Source of the DNA: Prosapia bicincta
Lineage: Eukaryota > Arthropoda > Insecta > Hemiptera > Cercopidae
DNA: 64,000 nucleotides
Assembly (NCBI GenBank): GCA_036971475.1
Contig: JBAIZL010000001.1
Location: 152,801,544 to 152,865,543, forward strand
Direction: 5' to 3'
Shown here piece by piece: positions 35,885 to 46,311 of the stretch. The position numbers and the translations under genes were made by a program. Numbering within the stretch: the stretch's first letter is position 1; each line of letters starts with the position of its first letter. The notes under the pieces are model-generated. The model was not told the origin of the DNA and did not search any database. It saw only the letters and a list, made by a program, of their open reading frames with translations.

Positions 35885-36806
35885 GAGAATGGGCATTCAG
35901 GAAACCGATCCCTAAACTTCCTCGACCTAACCATAAAAAAAAGCCACACTCAAAAACACAGCTCGAACATTTACAGAAAACTCACAACAGACACACTTAT
36001 CCACAACACCTCAAACCACCCTATCCAACACAAACACACTGCCTTCAGATCCATGCTCTAAAGACTTAAAGAAGTCCCAATGACCACAGAAAACATAAAC
36101 AAAGAACTAGGCACAATTAAATATTTAGCATTCAGAAATGGATACAACACCACAATAATAGACAAACTATGGTACAAAATACAAAAAAAAAAACACTAAA
36201 ATTAACAGTACAGACAGGGAAAACAAATACATCACATTACCACACATAAACAAAACATCAAATAAAATAGCCCACAAATTAAAAAAAAAAATAGGATACA
36301 AAATAGCATACAAAACTAATAACAATTTACAATACAAAATACAACACGACACCAACAACATAGATAAACTACAAGCGCCAGGCGTATACAAACTAAACTG
36401 CGACAAATGCAACAAATTCTACATTGGGCAAACAGGTCATAGTTTTAAACAAAGAGTCGAGGAACACAAATAGAACAGCAACTCAGGATTTTACAATCAC
36501 ATAAAAGAAACAGAGCAGAAATACACAGACATTTACCATAATCTAGAAGTCTTACACATCAACAAAAAAGGACCACACCTCAACACATTAGAACAATATC
36601 AAATTTACAGACACACAAAAACACAAAGTACAAACATATTAAACGAACGAACCCAATACAAATCACACACACTCTTTGATACTATCGAAAACCTATCTTT
36701 AAAACCGTCACCGCTTGACCCGCATCTCCAAGCAGAAGACACTGATGAAGATCGGCACATAGCGATCGAAAACGTTCTGTCTCAGTGTGTTTTCACATAT
36801 TTATAA
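35885..36806 (+). pseudogene. Penelope-like retroelement ORF, 3' part, PLE copy 2
   Basis: RT C-terminal motifs in one frame (LNFLDLTIKK near 35909, NIYRK, then HNTSNHPIQHKHTAFRSML) end at TAA 36059-36061. The frame continues through RLKEVPMT and FRNGYNTTIIDKL, then shifts in an A-run near 36180. A second frame carries ITLPHINKTSNKIAHKL and AYKTNNNLQ, then the GIY-YIG domain: GVYKLNCDKCNKFYIGQTG (about 36379-36435), FKQRVEEHK, an in-frame TAG at 36471-36473, and LNTLEQYQIYRHTKTQ. It reads to TAA 36804-36806, through the hammerhead motif. The CxxC-bearing GVYKLNC form differs from copy 1, so this is a different PLE lineage. Upstream sequence from 35726 in the same frame is not recognisable. 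Confidence 0.87.
36737..36782 (+). ncRNA. Hammerhead-ribozyme-like motif in the PLE copy 2 3' end
   Basis: This is the best-formed of the PLE-linked motifs. Stem I: AGACA (36737-36741) pairs perfectly with TGTCT (36778-36782). Core: CTGATGA (36742-36748). One extra A, then stem II: GATCG (36750-36754) with CGATC (36763-36767), 8-nt loop. Core: GAA (36768-36770). Stem III: the palindrome AACGTT (36771-36776), which can pair only in a dimer. C36777 is the expected cleavage-site nucleotide. The motif is read in frame by the end of the PLE ORF. The known presence of hammerhead motifs in PLEs supports the call; activity is untested. Confidence 0.75.
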
Positions 36807-39520
36807 AATTCAAAGTTCGGATAGTCATAGACTATTGTTAAAGTGATTAAGTAATTTGCTATTTGTAAACAACCAGAATGATTGATTAAGAATGATTGAA
36901 GACAGAGTTTTGGTAATATTTTAAATAGTATTATTACTGTAAAACGAAAGAAACAAGTAATCAAATATTAGAATGAATAATAAATGAAAATTGTTATTTT
37001 CTATTTAGCTTTGAGTTTTATTTTAGGAAAAGTAAGTTTCAGAGGTTGTCCAGTCATAGTCTTTAAGTCAGAAGTGTCTCTCAAAGAATCTATAACCCCG
37101 ATAAAAGCCTAAGAATGCTTGAAGATGGTTCTCCTGAGAGGCTTATTCCTTGAGTTGAAGGTAAGGGACTAGAGTTCGAATTCAATTTACAAACCATTAC
37201 TTTCCTGCGGACAAGAAGGGGTTTAACATCATAAGGGAAGAGCATGAGACGAGCCGAGTATGACAGTAGAAGTGGGTTTAAGGCAAGTGGTAAATAGTCA
37301 GTAGGGATGTGTAGACTCTAGTGTAAACTATACACGTTACTGAACCTTAACTACTACAGAACTGAAAATAACACTCCGAAGGAAGGGGTTTTCTAGTGAC
37401 GTCAGCCAGTCAGATATACCGTTAAGTGAACGATCCATGTAGAATATTTCAATTTCAACTCAAAGTTATAAATATTTGAGTTTAAGCAATAACAAGTTTT
37501 ATTATTTTGATTCAATTTAAAATTAATACTTCTTAAAACTAAAATGAGTGAGTAAAATAGTAAGCAAGTTTCATTCTAATAACGGTAAGTAATTAATTTT
37601 AAATTATATTTTACAATTCTATTTTGCTTCTTTGTTGTTAGCAACAGTTTATGGTGAAAACAAAAAGAGCTGTCAGTATTATGAACGAAAAAATTAAAAA
37701 GTCAATAAAAATATAAATATAATAAATGTAAATAAAAAAAAAAATTGAATTATATACCAATTATGAAGTAAAGATACTAGATTACACTATTATAACTCAT
37801 TTACTTTAAGAATGAATCCTAATACATTTAATACGATGTCTCGATAAAAATATGAGGAACAATCTACCGGACGGCAAAGAATAGCTTGGAAAATTCAAAA
37901 GAAACAATGTCATTACTGCAACATCCGGTAGAAGTGCCACTTAAAATTTGATTCAGAAAATGTAGTCACGTAAATAATTACATAACCTCAACAGTTCAAT
38001 TTTCAATGTATTTATTGAGTATTTTAATGTAATTCGAAAAAAAGCATTAAACGTGATACAATTTAGAACCCTTTATACAATTTTAATTGTTTATATTTTT
38101 CAAATTATCAATTTTATAAAATTTATTAAATAGGCCCTATTAATTTAACGTAACTAAAAAATATAGTTCAAGTCGTGCAGGAGTATGTTATGTAACTGTA
38201 TTCATGGGTGTTAGGAAATAAAATTTTACTGGATTTGCAGTAAATTTGTACTTAATGGTAATATACAATGCATAAAGTGACACAACCTATGACAAATTAA
38301 AAGCACAGATATTGTTTGAAATATTTATAATTTATAAAAATTTATAATTCTTTTCAAATATGTATATTTTTCCTGAACATATACAGTGTAGGAAATTCCA
38401 TTTAAAAATGATTTAAACATAACCACCAAACATTCTCTAAGTAAAAACGAAACAACTGTTAGCGTAAGCTACGATTTATGATTTTCAGAAATCTTCGGGA
38501 AAGTTCACTTTTATCCGGATTGTCATAAATAATTCTCAAGTGACGACCTCTTAATCAACCAATATACTCCCATACAAATGGTTTTCATACGCAGCAAGTT
38601 AAGAAGTTTCCAAAACAAGGTAATCTGATTAATGAATTACAACTGGTATCCCAAAATAAGTAAACAGTATTTCGGTAATAGTTCCAATAGGGGCGTGGTT
38701 TGCGGAGAAAACAGAATAGCGTCACGCTATAGAGATGCAGCCATCGAGGATGCATTCAGCAAGACGAAATGAGCCTAGCAATACGTTAGTAAATAGAAGA
38801 AATAACTTGGAGCAATGGTGAGTTTAGGAGATCTTTAAAGCTATTCCCCACGATCCACTTACTGGACTTTGTACTTTTGACACGTATTCGACGTGTTTGC
38901 GTCGTCTCTTACTTTCATTACCTCAACCTTTCAGGCAATGAAGACATGAATATACAAGAAGAAAAGAACAACAAACCGACACTGCAATAGAGGGACAAAT
39001 TGAGTACTTGCCAGTGACTAATAAATACAAGTTAGTCTTTATATTAAGATTGTGGTATGGCGTTGTCCCAGCATGTACACTGTCTTGTTCAATTTTGGCA
39101 AATCATTTTCACTTGAGATATTTATCTGATTGTTTCAAGCAGACCGATCTATACAGGCATAAATATTGTTACGTTAGCCATATGCCAGTCTGGCACTTCC
39201 TTTACTACACAAAGCCAGTCTTTCACAGGCAGAAGTAAATTGGCATTCAAGTGTTTGTCGGCTTGTGTGTTCTCAAGTCTTAGGCTATTGAGAATTTGCA
39301 AGTTTACTAATACAGTAAATAAATAAACGGAGCCTAATATCCAACATGTCTCTCCCTCCCTTCTCACTCTTTCATGCTCACTCTTTCTTCTCATCGAGTC
39401 AGTTATGGCTTGCATGCTCTACAGTTTTATAGACTAAGTAACTTAACAAGGAATGTTACAAGAGAAAAATAATTTTACCTAGCTTTGAATTTTTTGTAAA
39501 ACGAATTGAGTAACAATTAA
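36807..39520. other. Mostly AT-rich single-copy DNA, about 2.7 kb
   Basis: No gene recognised. A stretch of greater complexity lies at about 37020-37420, including a TGACGTCA palindrome at 37397-37404, and a small inverted AGCGT..ACGCT lies near 38717. The overlapping frames at 39008-39238 (+) and 39149-39415 (-) show no family motif. Confidence 0.5.
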
Positions 39521-39524
39521 ATTT

Positions 39525-39660
39525 ACATTAGATTTGTGGAATATACATTAGATTTGTGGAATATACATTAGATTTGTAGAATATACATTAGATTTGTGGA
39601 ATATACATTAGATTTGTGGAATATACATTAGATTTGTGGAATATACATTAGATTTTGTAG
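39525..39660. repeat. 20-bp minisatellite, seven copies
   Basis: ACATTAGATTTGTGGAATAT repeats with exact 20-bp spacing at 39525, 39545, 39565, 39585, 39605, 39625 and 39645; the last copy is degenerate. It ends 10 bp before a large fold-back. Confidence 0.95.
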
Positions 39661-39670
39661 TATAAAAGTT

Positions 39671-39898
39671 TTATTACTATATGCTTGAGTACATTTTTCT
39701 GCCATTCCTAACTTTTTAATATTTCCTTCTGTTGACGGGTTTCGGATAAACTCCATTTTCAAAACTTCAATAGTACTCCAGTTCAATAGAGAGTACTATT
39801 GAAGTTTTGAAAATGGAGTTTATCCGAAACGCGTCAACAGAAGAGATTATTGAAAAGTTAGGAATGGCAGAAAAATGTACTCAAGCATTTAGTAATAA
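39671..39898. repeat. Large fold-back (inverted repeat), 108-bp arms, 12-bp spacer
   Basis: Arm 39671-39778 is the reverse complement of 39791-39898 with only a handful of mismatches. The inner ends are perfect: AATAGTACTC and GAGTACTATT around a 12-bp spacer. The transcript would form a long hairpin. I see no terminal repeats typical of a named transposon family. The mirrored arms both keep an open frame (see the ORF at 39813). Confidence 0.92.
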
Positions 39899-39968
39899 TC
39901 CTAACAGAAATGAAGATGAGTATATTAATAATTTTAAGTTTTATTATTTTACTATTCCATCAATCTAA
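39813..39968 (+). CDS. Short ORF in the right fold-back arm, 51 aa, function unknown
   Basis: ATG at 39813, TAA at 39966-39968. The peptide begins MEFIRNASTEEIIEKLGMAE, is charged and helix-like, and contains NPNRNEDEYI before a hydrophobic tail. I recognise no family. The frame is also open upstream of the ATG (residues ESTIEVLK). On the minus strand of the left arm the mirrored ATG (39756-39754) gives a related peptide, with changes NAS to NPS and EEIIE to EGNIK and without a frame break until past the arm. Probably a captured fragment of a mobile-element or host coding sequence rather than a working gene. Confidence 0.25.
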   Translation: MEFIRNASTEEIIEKLGMAEKCTQAFSNNPNRNEDEYINNFKFYYFTIPSI

Positions 39969-41022
39969 TTATTACAAGGTGTTTATTTATATATCTGATT
40001 AACTGTCTTTGAAATTGAGGCATCGAGAAGATAAGGGAGGGGTAAACGACATCTTTACTATTGTCGAGAAATGAATATTAAAGTTTAAAGCTTATTATAA
40101 ATCACAGGTTGCAATTATATTTATTGCTGGTTCTGGGCACCAGTTGAAGATTTAGTTATTTGCTTTCCTATTCATTAACGGTCAGAAACTGCACTCAACT
40201 CTAAAAGTAAAGGAATGTACCTTATCCATTGAGGCTTCTCGGAGCCACAATTGTGTGTCAAATATATTCGAAGCTAAAAATAAACTTATACGACGGATCC
40301 TTAGAATAGGAAATACTTTTAACAGCAGTTCTAAAAAACATTATCAATTCAGTTTGTCCACAGTTTCGGCAGTAACCCAGGCCATCATTAGGTATTCAAG
40401 CTCTGAGTATCGCTAAACGGAATGCCTTGTGTTTATTGGCTATAGAGTCGCCTACAGGTTAACGGCGCTATAAAACATAAAGCGACAACACGATTATAGT
40501 ATGTCCAATGGAAGAACTAGGAATTATTAAATGCGGTTATAGCTATGCTGTATTTATGCGGCCGCAGTAACAGTAGGGCGTAATAGCAAAAGCATTATGA
40601 GAACGTCACATAAATAGCACGGTAAGTTTTGTTTCTCTGCGAATTCAGATATTTTTAATACTTTTCGTAAACAAATCACTTTAAAATAGGAATCTGTGAT
40701 AATGCAAGGTGTAAATGTCATTCAAAAGCTTTTGGCGTTGTAATTTTAATAAACCTTTTCATTTTCGATAAATTAATTTAATATTCAAAGTGGTTAGATC
40801 TTGATCACAGTTCGTTGGTCAAAATTTTTAAAGATTTTACTTATCAGAGTCTGATCTCTATGAACACTGTTGCGTAATTAAGCTGCTACATAAAGCATCA
40901 ACCGCCTGTGATCTATGAAAGTCAAGCACATTAATATCCCTCCTTATTCGAATTGTTCAGATTGTACTTAGCCTCAACTGTTAATAAACCCACGGCTTGC
41001 CTTAACCAGATTTTCCATTGAT
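39969..41022. other. Single-copy DNA with a complex island at about 40360-40640
   Basis: Most is AT-rich. About 40360-40640 is more balanced and has GTTTATTGGC-like and CGGCGCTATAAA-like words (near 40431 and 40463) and a CGGCCGC (about 40560). No open frame. A regulatory role is only inferred from composition. Confidence 0.3.
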
Positions 41023-43279
41023 AAGAGTATATTTATTGCTTTAAAAAGAGTATATTATTTTTTATATACTCTATCAAAGAGTATATTTATTGATATATAA
41101 ATAGTATATTATTTGTTATATACTCTATAAAAGAGTATATATATTGATATATAAATAGTACATTAGTTGTTTATATACTCTATAAAAGAGTATATTTATT
41201 GATATATAAAAAGTATATTATTTGTTTATATACTCTACAAAAGAGTATACTTATTGATTTATAATGATTATATTATTTGTTTATATACTCTATAAACGAG
41301 TATATTTGTTGATGTATAAAAGAGTATATTATTTGTTTATATACTCTACAAAAGAGTATACTTATTGATTTATAAAAGAGTATATTATTTCCTTATATAC
41401 TCTATAAAAGAGTATATTTATTGATTTATAAAAGAGTATATTATTTGTTTATATACTCTACAAAAGAGTATACTTATTGATTTATAAAAGACTATATTAT
41501 TTGTTTATATACTCTACAAAAGAGTATACTTATTGATTTATAAAAGAGTATATTATTTGTTTATATACTCTACAAAAGAGTATACTTATTGATTTATAAA
41601 AGAGTATATTATTTGTTTATATACTCTATAAAAGAGTATATTTGTTGATTTATAAAAGAGTATATTATTTGTTTATATACTCTATAAAAGAATATATTTG
41701 TTGATTTATAAAAGAGTATATTATTTGTTTATATACTCTATAAAAGAATATATTTGTTGATTTATAAAAGAGTATATTATTTGTTTATATACTCTAAAAA
41801 AGAATATATTTGTTGATTTATAAAAGAGTATATAATTTGTTTATATACTCTATAAAAGAATATATTTGTTGATTTATAAAAGAGCATATAATTTGTTTAT
41901 ATACTCTATAAAAGAATATATTTGTTGATTTATAAAAGAGTATATTATTTGTTTATATACTCTACAAAAGAATATATCTGTTGATTTATAAAAGAGTATA
42001 TTATTTGTTTATATACTCTATAAAAGAATATATTTGTTGATTTATAAAAGAGTATATTATTTGTTTATATACTCTACAAAAGAATATATTTGTTGATTTA
42101 TAAAAGAGTATATTATTTGTTTATATACTCTATAAAAGAATATATTTGTTGATTTATAAAAGAGTATATTATTTGTTTATATACTCTATAAAAGAATATA
42201 TTTGTTGATTTATAAAAGAGTATTTTATTTGTTTATATACTCTACAAAAGAATATATTTGTTGATTTATAAAAGAGTATATTATTTGTTCATATATACTC
42301 TATAAAAGAATATATTTGTTGATTTATAAAAGAGTATATTATTTGTTTATATACTCTATAAAAGAATATATTTGTTGATTTATAAAAGAGTATATTATTT
42401 GTTTATATACTCTACAAAAGAGTATACTTTTTGATTTATAAAAGAGTATATTATTTGTTTATATACTCTACAAAAGAGTATACTTATTGATTTATAAAAG
42501 AGTATATTATTTGTTTATATACTCTACAAAAGAGTATACTTATTGATTTATAAAATAGTATATTATTTGTTTATATACTCTACAAAAGAGTATACTTATT
42601 GATTTATAAAAGAGTATATTATTTGTTTATATACTCTACAAAAGAGTATACTTATTGATTTATAAAAGAGTATATTATTTGTTTATATACTCTACAAAAG
42701 AGTATACTTATTGATTTATAAAAGAGTATATTATTTGTTTACATACTCTACAAAAGAGTATACTTATTGATTTATAAAAGAGTATATTATTTGTTTATAT
42801 ACTCTACAAAAGAGTATAGGCCTACTTATTGATTTATAAAAGAGTATATTATTTGTTTATATACTCTACAAAAGAGTATACTTATTGATTTATAAAAGAG
42901 TATATTATTTGTTTATATACTCTACAAAAGAGTATACTTATTGATTTATAAAAGAGTATATTATTTGTTTATATACTCTACAAAAGAGTATACTTATTGA
43001 TTTATAAAAGAGTATATTATTTGTTTATATACTCTACAAAAGGGTATACTTATTGATTTATAAAAGAGTATATTATTTGTTTATATACTCTACAAAAGGG
43101 TATACTTATTGATTTATAAAAGAGTATATTATTTGTTTATATACTCTACAAAAGAGTATACTTATTGATTTATAAAAGAGTATATTATTTGTTTATATAC
43201 TCTACAAAAGAGTATACTTATTGATTTATAAAAGAGTATATTATTTGTTTATATACTCTACAAAAGAGTATATTTATTG
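41023..43279. repeat. 56-bp hairpin-forming tandem array (array 4), about 40 copies
   Basis: The monomer is AT-rich and internally self-complementary: AGAGTATAT pairs with ATATACTCT across TATTTGTTT-like spacers, so every copy can form a hairpin or cruciform. The first copies (41023-41330) are degenerate. Two homogenised variants follow: one with ACTCTACAAAAGAGTATAC and CTTATTG, the other with TATAAAAGAATATATTTGTTG. The second occupies about 41640-42400 and is flanked on both sides by the first. One copy carries a 6-bp insertion, GGCCTA, at 42819-42824. No coding potential. Confidence 0.96.
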
Positions 43280-43421
43280 TTACTAATAATAACTAATAAT
43301 ATAAATTAACTTAAAATTAAACCCTTATGTAAATTTCAATGACCATGTCATCATCATCAGAGGGTCTTATTACAAAAATAAAAACTAGTAAACACCAAGT
43401 TACACACTAGACTGGCGTAAG
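43280..43421 (-). mobile_element. 142-bp insertion carrying a hammerhead-like ribozyme, candidate small non-autonomous retroelement
   Basis: The 56-bp array is interrupted here. GTATATTTATTG (43268-43279) on the left and GTATATTTGTTA (43422-43433) on the right look like a 12-bp target-site duplication within one monomer. The right flank continues the monomer as AATTTATACAAGAGTATAT to about 43475. The insert does not resemble the array and carries a hammerhead-like fold on the minus strand (43321-43365). Size and structure fit a solo PLE terminus or a retrozyme-like element. The flanks are themselves repeats, so a monomer junction could mimic the duplication. Confidence 0.5.
43321..43365 (-). 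ncRNA. Hammerhead-ribozyme-like motif, type I topology, minus strand
   Basis: Read on the minus strand. Stem I: ACCCT (43365-43361) pairs perfectly with AGGGT (43325-43321). Core: CTGATGA (43360-43354). One extra T, then stem II GATGAC/GTCATT (6 pairs, one G-U, 3-nt loop). Core: GAA (43337-43335). Stem III: AT..AT with a 4-nt TTAC loop (43334-43327). The 3' A (43326) precedes the expected cleavage site. Unlike the two PLE-linked motifs, stem III is a tiny closed hairpin rather than a palindrome. All three stems are in the right places, so I consider this a serious candidate. The extra nucleotide after the first core box is non-canonical. Confidence 0.6.
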
Positions 43422-43433
43422 GTATATTTGTTA

Positions 43434-44701
43434 ATTTATACAAGAGTATATTATTTGTTTACATACTCTATAAAGAAGTGTATGAGTTGTTCTACGTGTT
43501 CTCAGGTATACTGTAAACCATTGTAAGTATTACTAAGCATATCTCACGATGTTTATAGCACACGTGTAAATATGAACGTAAGAAAATGTTTGTCACTCAA
43601 GCATTATATTATTATAATTGCTTTCTATTGAAACTTTGTGTAAATTCCTCGTGATATTGATCTACTCGGGGGGGGGGGGAGTTTTATCACCTTTACTTTG
43701 CATTGGTTATATAATATTGTATTGTATATTGTTAATCTTTAGAGAATAATGCAATAATGCATCCTCACTATGTTTGTACTATTATTGTATCTATTTTGTG
43801 ACGCAGTAAGACATTTAAAGTCTGTAGTAATTTTATTTAAACGCAAAATGAAAATAATATTTATCTTATCATTGTAAAGAATGTTTTATTCACTATAAAA
43901 ATCATTGTATGGTTGTTATTCTATCAGAATCTCTGGAACCTATTTATTACAATAGTGTAATTTCGTAATACACCGTAACACGCATCACTGTGAATCGCAG
44001 TCGGCAATAATATAACTATCGAATACATATTTTGCTCAGACTCGTGTCGTTCGGTGCAACACTGTGAACCGTGCGTAACCTTTACCTCGCGATGCTTGTA
44101 CCGTGTTGATCCTCTTCATTAAGATATTTTGTTGATCCGAGTTTCTTGAACCCTTGCTTAGCTCGCGGCTGCGCTTGTCACTACAAAGTGATAAATTACT
44201 CTAAATAACAGCTTAATTATTTCGACCATGCGTTAGTTATTTTCTCACGTGTAGTAAGCTACGATCTACGTATAAGTTTAAGTATGCTATGTGGGTGTTG
44301 CCCAAATGGAGTGGGCGACAGAATTTTAATAAAGTGAAATATTTGTAGAATTCTAAATATAGATCGCGATCGAAGATTTGGTTTATGAGAAAAAGGTTTA
44401 ATGTGTTTTACAAGAGCAAGAACGACACGTCTAAGCCCGCAATTCCTTATTTTACGTCTGAAAGGTTTTCTGCAATCTCCAAACGATTTCACTAGATGCT
44501 TTTAGAACACAAGAGGATGAATATTTCACTTGTCAAGTCCGGAATATCCACAAAAACATTAAAAAATTAACATTAAATTAAGTCGTGAAAAGAAATAAGT
44601 GGGATTGTTTAAAAATGGTTGGAGTTATTGAGTGTTTTTTATTAATAATATTTGATAGAAAATAGTACTCGTTAATTAATAGTTAACATTTACGATTACC
44701 T

Positions 44702-44703
<2 letters not shown>
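43434..44703. other. Single-copy DNA; one stray array monomer, a G12 run and a complex patch
   Basis: 43434-43475 continues the disrupted 56-bp monomer. A run of 12 G lies at 43668-43679. About 44030-44260 is more complex, with CpG-rich words and CTTAATTATTTCG, and may be regulatory. The minus frame 44259-44492 (77 codons, GTG start) is rich in basic and aromatic residues but not recognisable. Confidence 0.45.

Positions 44704-44739
<36 letters not shown>
44704..44739. repeat. (GT)n microsatellite
   Basis: An essentially pure TG run of about 36 bp. Confidence 0.97.
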
Positions 44740-44745
<6 letters not shown>

Positions 44746-45218
44746 TATATATTGATGAGATTTCGGTTAATATTATTTTTCAAAACAAGTAGGCCTACAT
44801 TAGTTTTATTCCTAGCTTCTGTAATCATTTAGCAAAATTTAATATTCTCATTTTGCTTTAATGAAACTTTTAAAATGTGTTTGAAGCGCTGCTTTCAAAT
44901 TTAACGCAATATTTAGCACGATTATTTAGAAATATTCTACTTTCAAATGGGTAACTCACTAATTTATTTATAACATATAAATATGCGCTGTACAAAATTA
45001 TAATTACGGTAAAAATTTATAATGTGACTGTGTGCGTGAGTAGTTGCGCGTGCGCCTGTGTGTAAATGTTGTATCAAATTATGTTTTTGCAAAGTGTATA
45101 ATTATATAGGTTATGATATAACACATAACCAAATTGTTTAAAGATGCAAATATAGCAATAATATACACGACAATAATAAGAGCGGTATTGTAAATTATGA
45201 TAACGATAATGAGAAGAA

Positions 45219-45520
45219 AATGGGATTTATAAAAAGTATAATTATTGCTTTATGTTTTATGTAGGGCAGATTAAAAACAAATCAAGAGAAAGATATAAGG
45301 AGCACCTTAATGTAGATAAGAAACCTCATGAATATAAATAGAATTTAATTACAAATTCCATTAACCAAAGACATTATCTTCCCAATGTAAATAATTAAAA
45401 GATGAGTAAACCAATGAATATATATGAAGGTTAATCGTTTATAAACGTAATACTAACATCCAAAAGACGGTATAAAAGAACTACAGTAGGATTTAAAACA
45501 TAGCAAAAGTTGGCTATAAC
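45219..45520 (+). pseudogene. PLE GIY-YIG fragment, strongly decayed, PLE copy 3
   Basis: A single + frame reads NGIYKKYNYCFMFYVGQ (45219-45269), followed by IKNKSRERYKEHLN. This aligns with the GIY-YIG endonuclease start of PLE copy 1 (GIY, YVGQ and RYKEHLN in the same order with near-identical spacing). In-frame stops follow at about 45342 and later. Further weak similarity includes a HYLPNV stretch corresponding to GHEFPEIEN and MNIYEG corresponding to MNIFET. No RT part is visible upstream. A relative of copy 1 rather than copy 2, far more decayed. Confidence 0.7.
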
Positions 45521-46311
45521 TGGGTTTAGCATTAAACAATTATACGAGTGAATGTTACTGGTATAAGTTTAGAGTGTTATATTGCCCTTCATAAATGCTT
45601 TAATTTATGGACTATATTTTCGTTTATCTATATTACCTCATTTAGGAAAGTAGTTTTGTTGGAGGTTATAGTCAATAGTTCATATAGGTTTTGGTTTCAC
45701 GTCAAGCTTACATTTAAAAAAAAAGAAAAACAAGATTTCATTTCATTTTAAGGAACATTTTTTTATGCGACAATATTACAAAAATCCACGTATAAGTCTA
45801 GTAGACAATAAGTATAGTTTATCAGATTATAAGTTAATGCAAACAAAATATATAATTTATGACATTATATTAAGTTTTTTCAAATAATAAATTTCACCTA
45901 ACATCATTATTAAAAATTCTGCTCATAACAATAATATACTATGATTTTGGATTCATTTTTAATAGTGACTAAAAGAAATGATCAGTTCTATATATTTCGG
46001 CGAGGGCCCTAACCACTGGTTGTAGCAGGTGGATTCACCCTTATGGGACTGACGTGGCGTTGCTTTCTACGTATTCTTGGGCAGAAGAACTGTATATCTC
46101 TAACCTTAATCCTATCTAGTAACCAAAATCCTTTTCCCTTATATATATTGTACACATTTTAATTTGTATAATGTATAATTATACACTAATGCAACAGCCA
46201 GTAGCAGATATTTTGTAATTATTAAAATCGATTAATTATTAATATTTATATGTACAGTTTTAAAATGTAGAGGGTAAAATCAAACTCAATTCATGATGAG
46301 GTGTACACTCA
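45521..46311. other. AT-rich single-copy DNA, nothing recognised
   Basis: The 67-codon frame at 45548-45751 has no recognisable motif. A more complex patch lies at about 45998-46080. Confidence 0.5.

Noticed and set aside
36167..36415. An 82-codon minus-strand ORF
   Set aside because: It is the antisense shadow of PLE copy 2.
44259..44492. A 77-codon minus-strand ORF
   Set aside because: GTG start, no recognisable motif, and isolated in AT-rich DNA.
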